Positions 10,859 through 21,420 of a stretch of 64,000 nucleotides of DNA are shown here, piece after piece. The position numbers and the translations under genes are program-made. Numbering within the stretch: position 1 is the stretch's first letter; each line of letters opens with the position of its first letter. Below the pieces are notes generated by a model. That model worked only from the letters and a program-made list of their open reading frames with translations. It had not been told where the DNA came from and searched no databases. The stretch is taken from assembly GCA_943788675.1 (NCBI GenBank), contig CALSRE010000001.1:659573-723572 (forward strand), given 5' to 3'. The stretch is from an uncultured bacterium. GTDB taxonomy: Bacteria > Fidelibacterota > Marinisomatia > Marinisomatales > Marinisomataceae.

Positions 10859-12061
10859 ATGATGCGTAAGATTTCATCGATAGACTTTAAATCGTCAAAC
10901 ACTACTTCTGGTAAGACCGTTCTAATTAGAGTTGATTATAACGTACCTGTAGAAAACGATATCGTTGTTGACGAATTTAGAATTTTAAAATCTTTACCTA
11001 CTATCCAGTATTGTTTAGAGCAAGGATCAAAAGTTGTTTTAATGTCTCATATGGGTAGGCCTATGGGTAAAAAAAACAAAAATCTTTCTTTAATGCCTGC
11101 AGGTGAAAAGCTTGCTGAATTGCTAGAAATGCCAATTAAATTTTCAGATGATTGTATTTCTGAAGATGCAATTGATGTATCAAAAAATTTGAAAGATGGA
11201 GAAATTCATTTGTTAGAAAATCTAAGATTTTACAATGAAGAAACTCAAAATGACCCATACTTTGCATCTCAGTTAGCAAAACATGGTTCTATTTATATCA
11301 ATGATGCTTTTGGAACTGCCCATCGAAAACATGCATCCAATGCAAGTATTGCTAGTCATTTTGCTACAAAAGGAATGGGAATTTTAATTGAAAAAGAAGT
11401 AAAGTTTTTATCTGAAAATTTATCAAATCCAATAAAGCCTCTAACGTTGATTATAGGTGGAGCTAAAATTGATACTAAAATAGCTGTCATTGAAAACTTT
11501 TTAGGCCATGCTGATAATATTATTATTGGAGGAGCAATGGCAAATACATTTATGGCTTGTATGGGTAGAGAGGTAGGCTTATCATTGATAGAGAAAGAAA
11601 AAGTTGATACAGCTTCAATGTTAATCAATAAAGCTAACAGAAAAAAAACTAAGATAGTTTTACCCGTTGATTTTACTGGAGAATTAAAAGAATTTGGATC
11701 AGGAGATATTTGCTCTGCTGATGCTAACAATATACCAAGTGATATGATTTGCGAAGATATAGGAAAGAAATCAATTAATCTTTTTACAAAAATAATATCA
11801 GATTCAGAAACAGTTCTTTGGAATGGAACAGTAGGAGTAGCTGAAAATCCTAATTTTTCGGTAGGAACAAATAGAATAGTTGATGCTATCATTGAAAACG
11901 AATTAACTTCAATTGTTGGAGGCGGAGATACGGTAGCAGCAATCAGAAATTACAATGAAGAATTTGTAGACCAATTTTCGCATGTTTCAACAGGAGGAGG
12001 TTCATGCTTAGAAATGTTATCAGGAAGTAAGCTTCCAGCATTGGAGATGTTAAAAAAATAA
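10859..12061 (+). CDS. pgk: Phosphoglycerate kinase
   Basis: VLIRVDYNVP; LLENLRFY; VGGGDTVAAI; STGGGSCLEML. Confidence 0.97.
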   Translation: MMRKISSIDFKSSNTTSGKTVLIRVDYNVPVENDIVVDEFRILKSLPTIQYCLEQGSKVVLMSHMGRPMGKKNKNLSLMPAGEKLAELLEMPIKFSDDCISEDAIDVSKNLKDGEIHLLENLRFYNEETQNDPYFASQLAKHGSIYINDAFGTAHRKHASNASIASHFATKGMGILIEKEVKFLSENLSNPIKPLTLIIGGAKIDTKIAVIENFLGHADNIIIGGAMANTFMACMGREVGLSLIEKEKVDTASMLINKANRKKTKIVLPVDFTGELKEFGSGDICSADANNIPSDMICEDIGKKSINLFTKIISDSETVLWNGTVGVAENPNFSVGTNRIVDAIIENELTSIVGGGDTVAAIRNYNEEFVDQFSHVSTGGGSCLEMLSGSKLPALEMLKK

Positions 12062-12798
12062 TGAATAAAATTTTTGCAGCAAATTGGAAAATGTATTTAA
12101 ACGAACAAGAGTCTCTTGATTTCGTATCAAAAATCTTATCAAATAAGCATTTATTTTTATCTAATAAAGTAATGATTTTTCCCAGTCATACTGCTATAAG
12201 TTCTGTAAAAAGCGCTCTTCAAAATTTGTCAAACATTCAGGTTGGAATGCAAGATTGCGATATAGAAATGAGTGGCGCAGTGACTGGTTCAAATTCAATT
12301 AATTCTATATTTGTTGATTCATGTATTGTTGGCCACTCTGAAAGAAGAACTATTTTTAAAGAAGATGAAAAAATGATCAAGCAAAAATTAGAAAATTCTC
12401 TTAAAACTGTTAAATCTACAATTCTATGCATTGGAGAAACTTTAGAAGAAAAAAAGCAAGATGAAACTTTCAAGATTCTTGATAAACAATTGTCAATCCT
12501 TCCGAGTACATTAAATGGAAAAAAGCTTATTATAGCATATGAACCAGTTTGGGCAATTGGAACTGGTTTGGTTGCTTCCAATGATTACATTAAAGAAGTT
12601 CTTTCCTATATAAATAATGCTATAAAAAGTTTATATTCCGATGAAATATTGAGCAATATAAATTTATTTTATGGTGGCTCAGTAAATGAAAGTTCTGTTG
12701 AAAGCTTATCTACCATACCTTTGTTAGATGGTTTTTTAGTAGGTAGCGCTAGTGCAGATTTTAAAAAATTTGAAAATATTTTAAAGAAAATGAGGTAA
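12061..12798 (+). CDS. tpiA: Triosephosphate isomerase
   Basis: AANWKMYL; VGHSERR; AYEPVWAIGTG; YGGSVN. Confidence 0.97.
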   Translation: MNKIFAANWKMYLNEQESLDFVSKILSNKHLFLSNKVMIFPSHTAISSVKSALQNLSNIQVGMQDCDIEMSGAVTGSNSINSIFVDSCIVGHSERRTIFKEDEKMIKQKLENSLKTVKSTILCIGETLEEKKQDETFKILDKQLSILPSTLNGKKLIIAYEPVWAIGTGLVASNDYIKEVLSYINNAIKSLYSDEILSNINLFYGGSVNESSVESLSTIPLLDGFLVGSASADFKKFENILKKMR

Positions 12799-12799
12799 T

Positions 12800-13150
12800 A
12801 TGATTCAATTTTTAATAACGATACATACGATAATTAGTATTTTGTTGATAATAGTTGTTCTTATGCAATCAGGGCAAGGTGGTTTGAATTCAATGATGAG
12901 CGGAACAGCCAATTCAATGATGGGTTCAACAGGGGCCAATGATTTTATCACAAAATTAACTACAGGTCTTGGAATTGCTTTCATTGGACTAGCAATGCTT
13001 ATTGGCGCTTTAAGCGGAGAACCTAGCACTGCGTCTGAATCTATTTTACAGAAAGATGCAGATTCAAGACAAGTCGATGAGATGATACCACAAGAATTTT
13101 CTCTCCCTTCTTCAGATGAGTTAATTCCAGAAGAATCCTCTACAAATTAA
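12800..13150 (+). CDS. secG: Preprotein translocase subunit SecG
   Basis: Two-TM protein with VLMQSGQGGLNSMMSG; follows tpiA. Confidence 0.9.
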   Translation: MIQFLITIHTIISILLIIVVLMQSGQGGLNSMMSGTANSMMGSTGANDFITKLTTGLGIAFIGLAMLIGALSGEPSTASESILQKDADSRQVDEMIPQEFSLPSSDELIPEESSTN

Positions 13151-13155
13151 TTCTT

Positions 13156-13239
13156 GCCGAAGTGGTGGAATTGGTAGACACGCTAGCTTGAGGGGCTAGT
13201 GGAGGAAACTCTGTGTGGGTTCAAGTCCCGCCTTCGGCA
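13156..13239 (+). tRNA. tRNA-Leu(GAG)
   Basis: GCCGAAG/CTTCGGC acceptor, long variable arm, loop CTTGAGG. Confidence 0.93.
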
Positions 13240-13313
13240 CAAAATATTTATTTAACATTTTTTTTAAAAGATTAATAGATTAAGCGATACTTAAAAAAAC
13301 ATAAGGCGAGAAA

Positions 13314-14519
13314 ATGAAAAACTTTATTTTAATACTTGTAACTATGTCTGCAATATATGCTCAGACATCAGCTGTTGATTTGTATAAACAATCTCAAAAA
13401 GCACTTTCTTCTGGAAATATTGAACTTGCTGGAGAAAAAATTAGAGCCGCTATTGAAGCAGACAAATCTAACGATTCATTCAGGAAAGAGTTTGATAGGT
13501 TAAATGGTCTAAGAAATAAAATGATCAATTCTAATAGATCAGTTAAAGATGGAAGGTTTGATGATGCCATCCAAGGATTTTCTGACGTTTTAGTAAGTGT
13601 ACCCAATTCTGCTGAAGCTTTATATGGAACCGGAAAAGCTTATGAAGGGAAAAAAGAGTATTTAACTTCTGTTGATTATTACAAAAAATCTCTTCGTATT
13701 GATTCTAATTATACTAAGTCTAAAAAGTCAATTTCTAACGTAGCAAAAAAATTATATAACAGTGCAAATCAAGATTATAAGAATGGAAATTTAGAAATGG
13801 CTCTAACAAAATATGAGCAAGTATTAATGATTAATTCCAGATTATATCAAGCATATTTTCAAATGGGAGTTTTGCAGAAAAAAATGGGTAATCTTACTAT
13901 GTCAATAGATAGCTATTTAAAAGCTTTAGATATCAAAAAAACATTTGATAAAGGATGGTATAACTTAGGATTAGCCTATAAAGAAAATGGCGATGTAGAG
14001 AATGCAAAAAAATCTTTCGAAGAAACTGTTAGATTGAATACAAAATATTTCAAAGCTCACAAAAGCTTAGGAGATCTTTTTATTGACTTAGAAGACTTTG
14101 ATAGTGCTATTTCTAGTTTTAAGAAAGCAGTTGAAGTGAAGTCTAATTATTCTGCTGCCTATCATGGATTAGGTATCACTTATGCAAAAATAGGAAATTA
14201 CGAAAAGTCAGCCGAATCACTATCCAAAGCTGTTGAGCTGTCTCCAAAAGAGTTTCTATCATGGTTTCACTTAGCGGAAGCTCATAATAAGTTAAATGAC
14301 TGCGAAGCAGCTAAAAATGCAGCTCTTGAATCAATTGATTTAAAGAAAAATTTTGGTGGTGGTTGGTTTGAATTAGGGATTGCCGAATATTGTGGTGGAA
14401 AAGGAAATAAAAATACCTCAATAAACCATTTTGAAAAAGCTAGAAATGATCGTGAGTGGAGAAAGATGGCTGAGTATGAAATTGATCGTGTTAGAAATCC
14501 GGAAAAATACGAACAATGA
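13314..14519 (+). CDS. Secreted tetratricopeptide repeat protein
   Basis: Signal peptide MKNFILILVTMSAIYAQ and repeated TPR units (AYFQMGVLQKKMGNLTMSIDSYLKAL...). Confidence 0.85.
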   Translation: MKNFILILVTMSAIYAQTSAVDLYKQSQKALSSGNIELAGEKIRAAIEADKSNDSFRKEFDRLNGLRNKMINSNRSVKDGRFDDAIQGFSDVLVSVPNSAEALYGTGKAYEGKKEYLTSVDYYKKSLRIDSNYTKSKKSISNVAKKLYNSANQDYKNGNLEMALTKYEQVLMINSRLYQAYFQMGVLQKKMGNLTMSIDSYLKALDIKKTFDKGWYNLGLAYKENGDVENAKKSFEETVRLNTKYFKAHKSLGDLFIDLEDFDSAISSFKKAVEVKSNYSAAYHGLGITYAKIGNYEKSAESLSKAVELSPKEFLSWFHLAEAHNKLNDCEAAKNAALESIDLKKNFGGGWFELGIAEYCGGKGNKNTSINHFEKARNDREWRKMAEYEIDRVRNPEKYEQ

Positions 14520-15199
14520 TCAAAGCTGTTATTTTTGATTTAGATAATACTCTCCTAGATTTTATTAAGATGAAAAGAGAGGCGGTGCAAAATGCATTGC
14601 TTTCAATGAAAGAAGCTGGTTTAGAGCTTGATATAGATAAGTCTTATAAAGAAGTAATGTCTATTTATGAAACTGAAGGATGGGAGCATCAACTAGTTTT
14701 CAATAAATTTTTAAATGATAAAATTGGTTATGTAGATAATAAGTATCTTGCTGCAGCAATTGTTGCATACAGAAGAGGAAAAGAAGCCAATTTAAAAGCG
14801 TACCCAAATGTACATAGAACTCTTAATCATTTAATGAAAAACGGTATAAAGCTTGCAATTGTTTCTGATGCTCCAAGCAGAGAGGCATGGATGAGAATTT
14901 ATTATTTAAACCTCCATCATATGTTTGATGCTGTAGTTACTTTTGATGATTCAAAAGAGCGAAAACCTTCTCCAAAACCTTTTAATTTAGTTTTAAAAAA
15001 ACTAGCTCTATCAAAAGAAGATGTTGTTATGATTGGCGATTGGCCTGAAAGAGACGTTGCAGGAGCTAATAGTCTTGGGATTAAGACAATCTTTGCTAGA
15101 TATGGCGATACTTTCGGAGTAAAAAATTCTGGTGCAAATTGGGATATTGATGATATATCTGAAATTATTAAAATAGTTGAAAGTGAAAATGGAAAATAA
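14516..15199 (+). CDS. HAD-superfamily hydrolase
   Basis: IFDLDNTLLDF; IVSDAP; KPSPKPFNLVL; VMIGDWPERDVAGANSLGIKTIF. Confidence 0.9.
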   Translation: MIKAVIFDLDNTLLDFIKMKREAVQNALLSMKEAGLELDIDKSYKEVMSIYETEGWEHQLVFNKFLNDKIGYVDNKYLAAAIVAYRRGKEANLKAYPNVHRTLNHLMKNGIKLAIVSDAPSREAWMRIYYLNLHHMFDAVVTFDDSKERKPSPKPFNLVLKKLALSKEDVVMIGDWPERDVAGANSLGIKTIFARYGDTFGVKNSGANWDIDDISEIIKIVESENGK

Positions 15200-15545
15200 G
15201 TTTTCTATAGGAGTAGATATTGTATCTATTGAAAGAATAAGAGATATACTAACTTCATCCAGAAGAAACAGATTTCTATCAAAAATATTTTCATCTAGAG
15301 AAATTGATGATGCATCATCAAGACATAGTGAAGCACAATTTTTTGCTGGAAGGTTTGCCGCTAAAGAAGCTTTCAAAAAAGCAAGTTCAAATGAAAACTT
15401 TTTACCCTCAATTAGTTTTAAGTCAATTGAAATATTTAATCATAATAGTGGAAAGCCTGGAATTAAAGCTCCAAATTGTCAAAATATTGAATTATCTATT
15501 TCACATGATGGGAACTATGCAATTGCTTTCTGTGTTTCAAGCTAA
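15189..15545 (+). CDS. acpS: Holo-[acyl-carrier-protein] synthase
   Basis: GVDIVSIERI; FAGRFAAKEAFKKA; ELSISHDGNYAIAF; start refined to ATG 15189. Confidence 0.93.
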   Translation: MENKFSIGVDIVSIERIRDILTSSRRNRFLSKIFSSREIDDASSRHSEAQFFAGRFAAKEAFKKASSNENFLPSISFKSIEIFNHNSGKPGIKAPNCQNIELSISHDGNYAIAFCVSS

Positions 15546-16804
15546 TGGATTATTTTGAAATAAATGGAAGAAAACAACTTCAGGGAGAAGTTGAAATCAG
15601 CGGGGCTAAAAACGCAGTTTTACCTTTAATGGCTGCTGCAATGCTTAATAACAAAAAGTTGCAGATTGTAAATGTTCCTTATTTATCTGATTCTACTACC
15701 ATGGCTAAGCTATTAGAAAGTATGGGAGCTAAGGTAGCTTTTGATAGTCATAATTCTATTACAGTCGATTCATCAAGCTTAGATAGTCCTTTTGCTTCTT
15801 ATGATCTAGTAAAAACAATGAGAGCATCTTTTTATGTTTTAGGTCCCTTGATTGCAAAATTTGGATATGCTAAAGTTTCATTACCTGGAGGATGTGCTTG
15901 GGGTCCAAGACCAGTAGATTTTCACTTAGAAGGTTTGAAAGCTCTTGGTGTTGATATTAAAATAGAAAATGGCTACGTAATTGCTAGCACTAAAGAAATG
16001 TTAGGTAGCAAAATACACTTTCCTAAAATCTCTGTTGGCGCAACTGGTAATGTTGTTATGGCCGCTGTTCTTGCTAATGGAGTTACAACGCTTTCAAATG
16101 CTGCTGCTGAGCCTGAAATTCAACAGCTTTGCAATATGTTGAATAGTATGGGAGCTAAAATCGAAGGCATAGGTTCAAATACTCTAATAATTGAAGGAGT
16201 CGAATCGTTAGACTCAATAAATAAGATTTCAGTTATCCCAGATAGAATAGAAGCTGGCACATTTATGATTGCAGCAGCTGCAGTTGGTGGAAAGGTAAAA
16301 ATTAAAAAAATTATCCCCGAGCACTTAGATAGTGTAATTAATTATTTGAAAAAAGCTAAAATTCAGTTAGATATTGGTTCAGATTACATTTATATAGAAT
16401 CAGATGGGCTAAGTATTGCTTCAACAGATATGGAAACAAACGAATATCCTGGATTTCCAACCGATCTTCAGGCTCAATGGATGATGTTGATGTGTTTAGC
16501 AGATGGAGTTTCAACTATTAAAGAAAATATTTATTATGATAGATTTACTCATATAATGGAATTAAACAGGCTTAACTGTGATATAAAATTGGAAAATTTG
16601 ATTGCAAAAATTCAAGGAAATCAAAATCTGGTGGGAGCAGATGTGATGTCAACAGATATTAGAGCATCTGCAGCCTTAATTATTGCTGCATTATGCGCTA
16701 AAGGAAAAACAAAGATTAGTAGAATTTATCATATAGACAGAGGTTATGACAAAATAGAGGAAAAATTATCTAACCTCGGAGCTGAAATTATTAGAAAAAA
16801 ATAA
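15545..16804 (+). CDS. murA: UDP-N-acetylglucosamine 1-carboxyvinyltransferase
   Basis: ISGAKNAVLPLMAAAML; SLPGGCAWGPRPVDFHLEGL with catalytic Cys. Confidence 0.97.
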   Translation: MDYFEINGRKQLQGEVEISGAKNAVLPLMAAAMLNNKKLQIVNVPYLSDSTTMAKLLESMGAKVAFDSHNSITVDSSSLDSPFASYDLVKTMRASFYVLGPLIAKFGYAKVSLPGGCAWGPRPVDFHLEGLKALGVDIKIENGYVIASTKEMLGSKIHFPKISVGATGNVVMAAVLANGVTTLSNAAAEPEIQQLCNMLNSMGAKIEGIGSNTLIIEGVESLDSINKISVIPDRIEAGTFMIAAAAVGGKVKIKKIIPEHLDSVINYLKKAKIQLDIGSDYIYIESDGLSIASTDMETNEYPGFPTDLQAQWMMLMCLADGVSTIKENIYYDRFTHIMELNRLNCDIKLENLIAKIQGNQNLVGADVMSTDIRASAALIIAALCAKGKTKISRIYHIDRGYDKIEEKLSNLGAEIIRKK

Positions 16805-16854
16805 TCGAATTATTGTTGTTTTTGATATAATTCTTTATAGATTTATGCACAGAC

Positions 16855-18204
16855 ATGAGAATTGTTATTATAGGTGCTGGGGAAGTAGGCTTTCATGTAG
16901 CCAAGTCTCTAAGTGAGCTCGATTATGATATATCAGTGATTGATATTGATCATGCTAAATGCGCTAGAGCTAACGAGCATTTAGACGTTATTGTTACTCA
17001 AGGTAACGGTTCAGATGAGAAAATTTTAAAAGATATTAATGTCGCTGAAGCTGACTATGTATTCTGTTTAACAAATTCTGATGAAACCAATCTAATCTCC
17101 TCATTGCAGTGCCATAATTTAGGAGCAAAGAAAATTATTGCCCGCTTAAGAGATTTGGATTACTCAAGAAATGGAAATGCTTTGCCACCTGAAAAATTTG
17201 GTGTAGATATTGTTATTCACCCTGAAGATGAAGTTGCGAAAGAAATTATTAGGCTTGTAAAGCATCCTTATGCTGATAAGTTTTATGAATTTGAAGGCGG
17301 TAAAGCAGTTTTATTTTCAAAGAAAATTAATCATAGATCTAAATTATCTGGAATGACTGTTGAAGAATTCCACAACATGAATACTGATTTTAAAAGTTTA
17401 ATAGTTGCTGTAATTCGTGGCGAAAAGATGACAATTCCAACATCCACTTTTAAGTTTGAACCTGATGACTATGTTTTCTTTTTTGTAAGATCTAAAAATT
17501 TGAATCAATTGCTTAGCGAGTTAGGCATAGAAAATTCTGATTCTAAAAGAGTGATGATCGCTGGAGCTAGCAAGATTGGAAGAAGAATTGCTTCTTTGCT
17601 AGAGGATGATATGTCTGTAAGATTGATTGAAAAATCAAAAGAGAAAGCTGTCCAGATTGCTAATAATCTAGATAAAACAATTGTTTTAAATTCTGATGCG
17701 ACAGATGTAGAATTCTTAAAAGGTGAAAATATTTCTGATGTAGATTCATTTGTTGCTGTAACAGAAGATCAGCAGCTTAATTTGTTAGCTGGAATTTTAT
17801 CTAAACAGTTAAAAGCTAAACATTCAATTATTCATGTAACAAATCCTGATTATGTACGAAATATGTCTGACTTAGGCATTGGATCAATTGTTAGTAAAAA
17901 CACAGTAAGTGTTAATGCGGTGATTAAGTCTATAAGAATTGATCAAAAAGAGCATGTTATACAACTTTTTAGCTCGTTAGATATGGAAGCTATAGAGTTA
18001 GTTGCAGAGAAGGATTCTAAAGCTGCTAGGTTGCCTCTTTCTAATCTTAATTTACCACATGGATGTATTATTGCCTTAGTAAATCACAATGGCCATATTA
18101 AAATTCCCGCAGGTGATTTTCAAATAAGCGAGAACGATACTGTGTTAATTTTTTGTATTAATTCTAAAATTAGGGAAGTTCGTAAAATTTTTAACAACGA
18201 ATAA
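16855..18204 (+). CDS. trkA: Trk potassium uptake NAD-binding protein TrkA
   Basis: Two RCK/TrkA-N halves (IVIIGAGEVGFHVAKSL ... RVMIAGASKIGRRIASLLE); adjacent trkH. Confidence 0.95.
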   Translation: MRIVIIGAGEVGFHVAKSLSELDYDISVIDIDHAKCARANEHLDVIVTQGNGSDEKILKDINVAEADYVFCLTNSDETNLISSLQCHNLGAKKIIARLRDLDYSRNGNALPPEKFGVDIVIHPEDEVAKEIIRLVKHPYADKFYEFEGGKAVLFSKKINHRSKLSGMTVEEFHNMNTDFKSLIVAVIRGEKMTIPTSTFKFEPDDYVFFFVRSKNLNQLLSELGIENSDSKRVMIAGASKIGRRIASLLEDDMSVRLIEKSKEKAVQIANNLDKTIVLNSDATDVEFLKGENISDVDSFVAVTEDQQLNLLAGILSKQLKAKHSIIHVTNPDYVRNMSDLGIGSIVSKNTVSVNAVIKSIRIDQKEHVIQLFSSLDMEAIELVAEKDSKAARLPLSNLNLPHGCIIALVNHNGHIKIPAGDFQISENDTVLIFCINSKIREVRKIFNNE

Positions 18205-19628
18205 TGAGCCTTAAGCCAACATTTAGGCTATTATCCATATTAATAGCAATTCTATCAATTTTTTTATTAATCCCTGCAACAGTTGAGTATTTTGAAACAG
18301 AAAATTTATATTTATTTAAAATTTCTATAGTATCAATTTTATCCTCTATCCCTGTTTGGTTTTTTTCAAGAAAAGCAAAGTCCTTTTCCAATAAGGATGT
18401 ATTTTTAGTTATTGTGTTATGTTGGATTGCCGCTTCTTTTTTTGGTTCAATTCCATTTTATTTGTCAGGTAGTTTTGATGGATATTCAAATGCACTTTTT
18501 GAAGCTGTTTCAGGTGTAACTACAACCGGAGCGACTATCATTGAAGATATTGAAAGTATGCCTAAAAGTATTCTTTTTTGGAGATCATTTCTTCAATGGT
18601 TTGGTGGGCTTGGTATTGTCATTTTTACAATTGCTTTATTGCCATTGCTTGGAGTGTCAGGTGAGAAAATTTTTAATCTTGAATACCCAGGTCCCTCTTC
18701 CGAAAAAATTACTCCTAGGATTAAAGATACTGCAAGACTGTTAATTAAATTTTATGTCGGTTTTACTCTGGCATTATTTATGTTATTATCATATAACATG
18801 TCTTTTTTTGATGCTATTTGCCACGCAATGACAACAATGCCATCTGGTGGTTTTTCAACCTTTAATGATAGCATTAATGGGCAATCCGACTACATAAAAT
18901 CTATTATTTTATTATTCATGCTTATTACGGGTACAAATTTTGCACTTCATTTTAGAGCAGTTAATTTAGGTTTAAGATCTTATCAGAGAGACAGAGAATT
19001 TCAGTACTATATTTTAGTGTGCATATTTTTTTCAGGTCTTATATTTTCATTGGGATTTTTTAATAGCGAAGAAAATTCTCCTTTAGATATAGCTTTTCAA
19101 ACTGTTTCAATAGTCACCACAACAGGGTATACATCAACTAATTACAGCAGCTGGTCTCCGTTTATTTCTCAATATCTATTGTTTATTTTAATGTTTACTG
19201 GAGCAATGGGTGGCTCAACAAGTGGAGGAATTAAATTAATAAGAATTGTTGCCTTAGTGAAATACGTAAGAGTAGAGCTTAAGAGAGCATTGCATGAAAA
19301 AGCGATTATTCCAGTAAGGATTGGTAAAAAAGTTCTATCAGATGAATTGATCAGGAAAACATTGGCCTTTTTCCTTTTTTATGTACTATTCTTTTTTCTC
19401 GCATCTATTATCTTTGTAATGCTTGGCGATAATTTAGAGTCATCTATTGGAGCTGCAGCTTCTGCAATGGGAAATATTGGCCCCTCAATAGGTGAATATG
19501 GAGCTATGGACACCTATAGCAACATGCATACTGCTGGAAAGTATTTAATGATGTTTGGTATGATTTTAGGGCGTTTAGAGATTTTTGCAGTACTTGTCCT
19601 ATTTACCAAAACATTCTGGAGATCATAG
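18204..19628 (+). CDS. trkH: Trk potassium uptake membrane protein TrkH
   Basis: GVTTTGATI; TTTGYTSTNY; GGSTSGGIKLIR selectivity-filter-like repeats. Confidence 0.95.
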   Translation: MSLKPTFRLLSILIAILSIFLLIPATVEYFETENLYLFKISIVSILSSIPVWFFSRKAKSFSNKDVFLVIVLCWIAASFFGSIPFYLSGSFDGYSNALFEAVSGVTTTGATIIEDIESMPKSILFWRSFLQWFGGLGIVIFTIALLPLLGVSGEKIFNLEYPGPSSEKITPRIKDTARLLIKFYVGFTLALFMLLSYNMSFFDAICHAMTTMPSGGFSTFNDSINGQSDYIKSIILLFMLITGTNFALHFRAVNLGLRSYQRDREFQYYILVCIFFSGLIFSLGFFNSEENSPLDIAFQTVSIVTTTGYTSTNYSSWSPFISQYLLFILMFTGAMGGSTSGGIKLIRIVALVKYVRVELKRALHEKAIIPVRIGKKVLSDELIRKTLAFFLFYVLFFFLASIIFVMLGDNLESSIGAAASAMGNIGPSIGEYGAMDTYSNMHTAGKYLMMFGMILGRLEIFAVLVLFTKTFWRS

Positions 19629-21408
19629 TATTAGCATACAGTCCAAAATTTTAGGCCTTCCTAAACAGCCAGGTATATATCAATTTAAAGATGTAAATGG
19701 TAAAATTATTTATATCGGCAAAGCTAAAAATTTAAAAAATCGCGTTAAATCGTATTTTCTCAAAAAATCATATCGAACTCCAAAAGAACAATCTTTGTTA
19801 AAAAAAATTGAAGATTTTGAATGGATAGTTTGTCAGGATGAAGCAGATGCATTTATTACTGAGGCAACACTCATTAAAAAATTTAAGCCAAGATATAATG
19901 TTCAATTGAAAGATGACAAGTCTTTTCCTTATTTAAAAATAACCAGAGAACAATTTCCTAAAGTTTTCATTACTAGAAAGATTTATAATGATAAAGCTAA
20001 ATATTTTGGTCCTTATACGGATGTAAAGTCAATGAGAAGATTAGTTGATGTTTTATATAAAGCGTTCCCAATTAGAAATTGCTATATAAAATTAGATGAA
20101 ATTGATGAAAAAACTAATCAACCGATGGTGTTGAAAAATGGACTAGGAATACGCACTATCACGGAGTATGAATATCAAGAAATGGTTATAGATATGATAG
20201 CTTTTTTAAAAGGTGATACGAATGGGGTAGAAAAAAAACTCACTTCTCAAATGGACTATTATACTTCAGAACTTATGTATGAAGATTCTGCAAGAATAAG
20301 AGATCAATTAAAAGCAATTAATTCCTTTAAAACCGGACAACGAAAACTAGAAGCAGACTTTTCTAATCGCGATGTAATTGGTTTTCAAAATAAAGATAAG
20401 CACTTTGTTGTTGTAATTTTACGAATTAGAGAGGGAAGGATATTAAGCAGAGAAAAAATTTCCTTAGACTCAGATGAAACACTTGATAAAATCTTAAGAA
20501 CTATTGTCATTAATTTTTATATGAATGCAGCATATATCCCAAATAAAATATACTTTCCTGAATTGCCAGAAGAAGCTTACGAGCTTGAATCTTGGTTGTC
20601 TGAAAAAGCAAAGAGAAAAGTAGCATTTCATGTTCCTCAAAGAGCAGTAAAATTACAAGAATTAAAGCTTGCTAATCGAAACGCAAAACTTCTTTTGAAT
20701 GAATGGTTATTAAATATTGAAAAGCGCAAAGATTACATTCCAAAATTATTAAATGAATTAAAAGATATTTTAAATCTTAACAAGCCACCAAGACTAATTG
20801 AAGCATTTGATATATCTCATTTAGGAGGAACGGACACTGTAGCTTCTATGGTGGTATTTAAAGATGGAAGACCTTTAAAAAGCGCCTATAGAAAATACAA
20901 TATCAATGTTAATAAAATCGATGATTTTGAATCTATGAGAGAGGTAGTTTTCAGAAGATATAAACGACAGCTAGAGGAAGAAAATATATTACCTGATCTT
21001 ATTCTCATTGATGGTGGAAAAGGGCAATTATCGGCTGCTTTAGAATCTTTAAATGAACTAAAAGTTAATTTACCAATTGTAGCATTAGCTAAACGTTTGG
21101 AGGAATTATTTTTACCTGGAGAAAGTGAGTCGTTGCGAGTTGCGAAAAATTCCCCTGCCTTAAATATTTTGAAACAATTAAGAGATGAGGCTCATAGGTT
21201 TGCTATCACATTTCAAAGACAAAAAAGAACTAAAGGTATTGCTAAATCAAAATTTGAAGATATTCCTGGAGTTGGAAAGAAAACCGTTGAAAAAATATAC
21301 AAGAGATTCCAAAATACTAATAATATGAAAGATTTATCAGATAAAGCATTATCTTACAAGCTTGGTGTTAGTCAAAAGATTGCAAAAGAAATTAAAAAAA
21401 TAGTTTAA
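19585..21408 (+). CDS. uvrC: Excinuclease ABC subunit C (start uncertain)
   Basis: LPKQPGIYQFKDVNGKIIYIGKAKNLKNRVKSYF; LIDGGKGQL; C-terminal HhH IPGVGKKT. Confidence 0.96.
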   Translation: MQYLSYLPKHSGDHSISIQSKILGLPKQPGIYQFKDVNGKIIYIGKAKNLKNRVKSYFLKKSYRTPKEQSLLKKIEDFEWIVCQDEADAFITEATLIKKFKPRYNVQLKDDKSFPYLKITREQFPKVFITRKIYNDKAKYFGPYTDVKSMRRLVDVLYKAFPIRNCYIKLDEIDEKTNQPMVLKNGLGIRTITEYEYQEMVIDMIAFLKGDTNGVEKKLTSQMDYYTSELMYEDSARIRDQLKAINSFKTGQRKLEADFSNRDVIGFQNKDKHFVVVILRIREGRILSREKISLDSDETLDKILRTIVINFYMNAAYIPNKIYFPELPEEAYELESWLSEKAKRKVAFHVPQRAVKLQELKLANRNAKLLLNEWLLNIEKRKDYIPKLLNELKDILNLNKPPRLIEAFDISHLGGTDTVASMVVFKDGRPLKSAYRKYNINVNKIDDFESMREVVFRRYKRQLEEENILPDLILIDGGKGQLSAALESLNELKVNLPIVALAKRLEELFLPGESESLRVAKNSPALNILKQLRDEAHRFAITFQRQKRTKGIAKSKFEDIPGVGKKTVEKIYKRFQNTNNMKDLSDKALSYKLGVSQKIAKEIKKIV

Positions 21409-21420
21409 TGAGAAAAAATC

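Noticed and set aside
11356-11892. 178-aa minus-strand ORF antisense to pgk
   Set aside because: Antisense shadow in a well-supported pgk gene; no recognisable domain.
15304-15558. 84-aa ORF overlapping acpS in another frame
   Set aside because: acpS frame carries the conserved motifs; this is an alternative-frame artefact.
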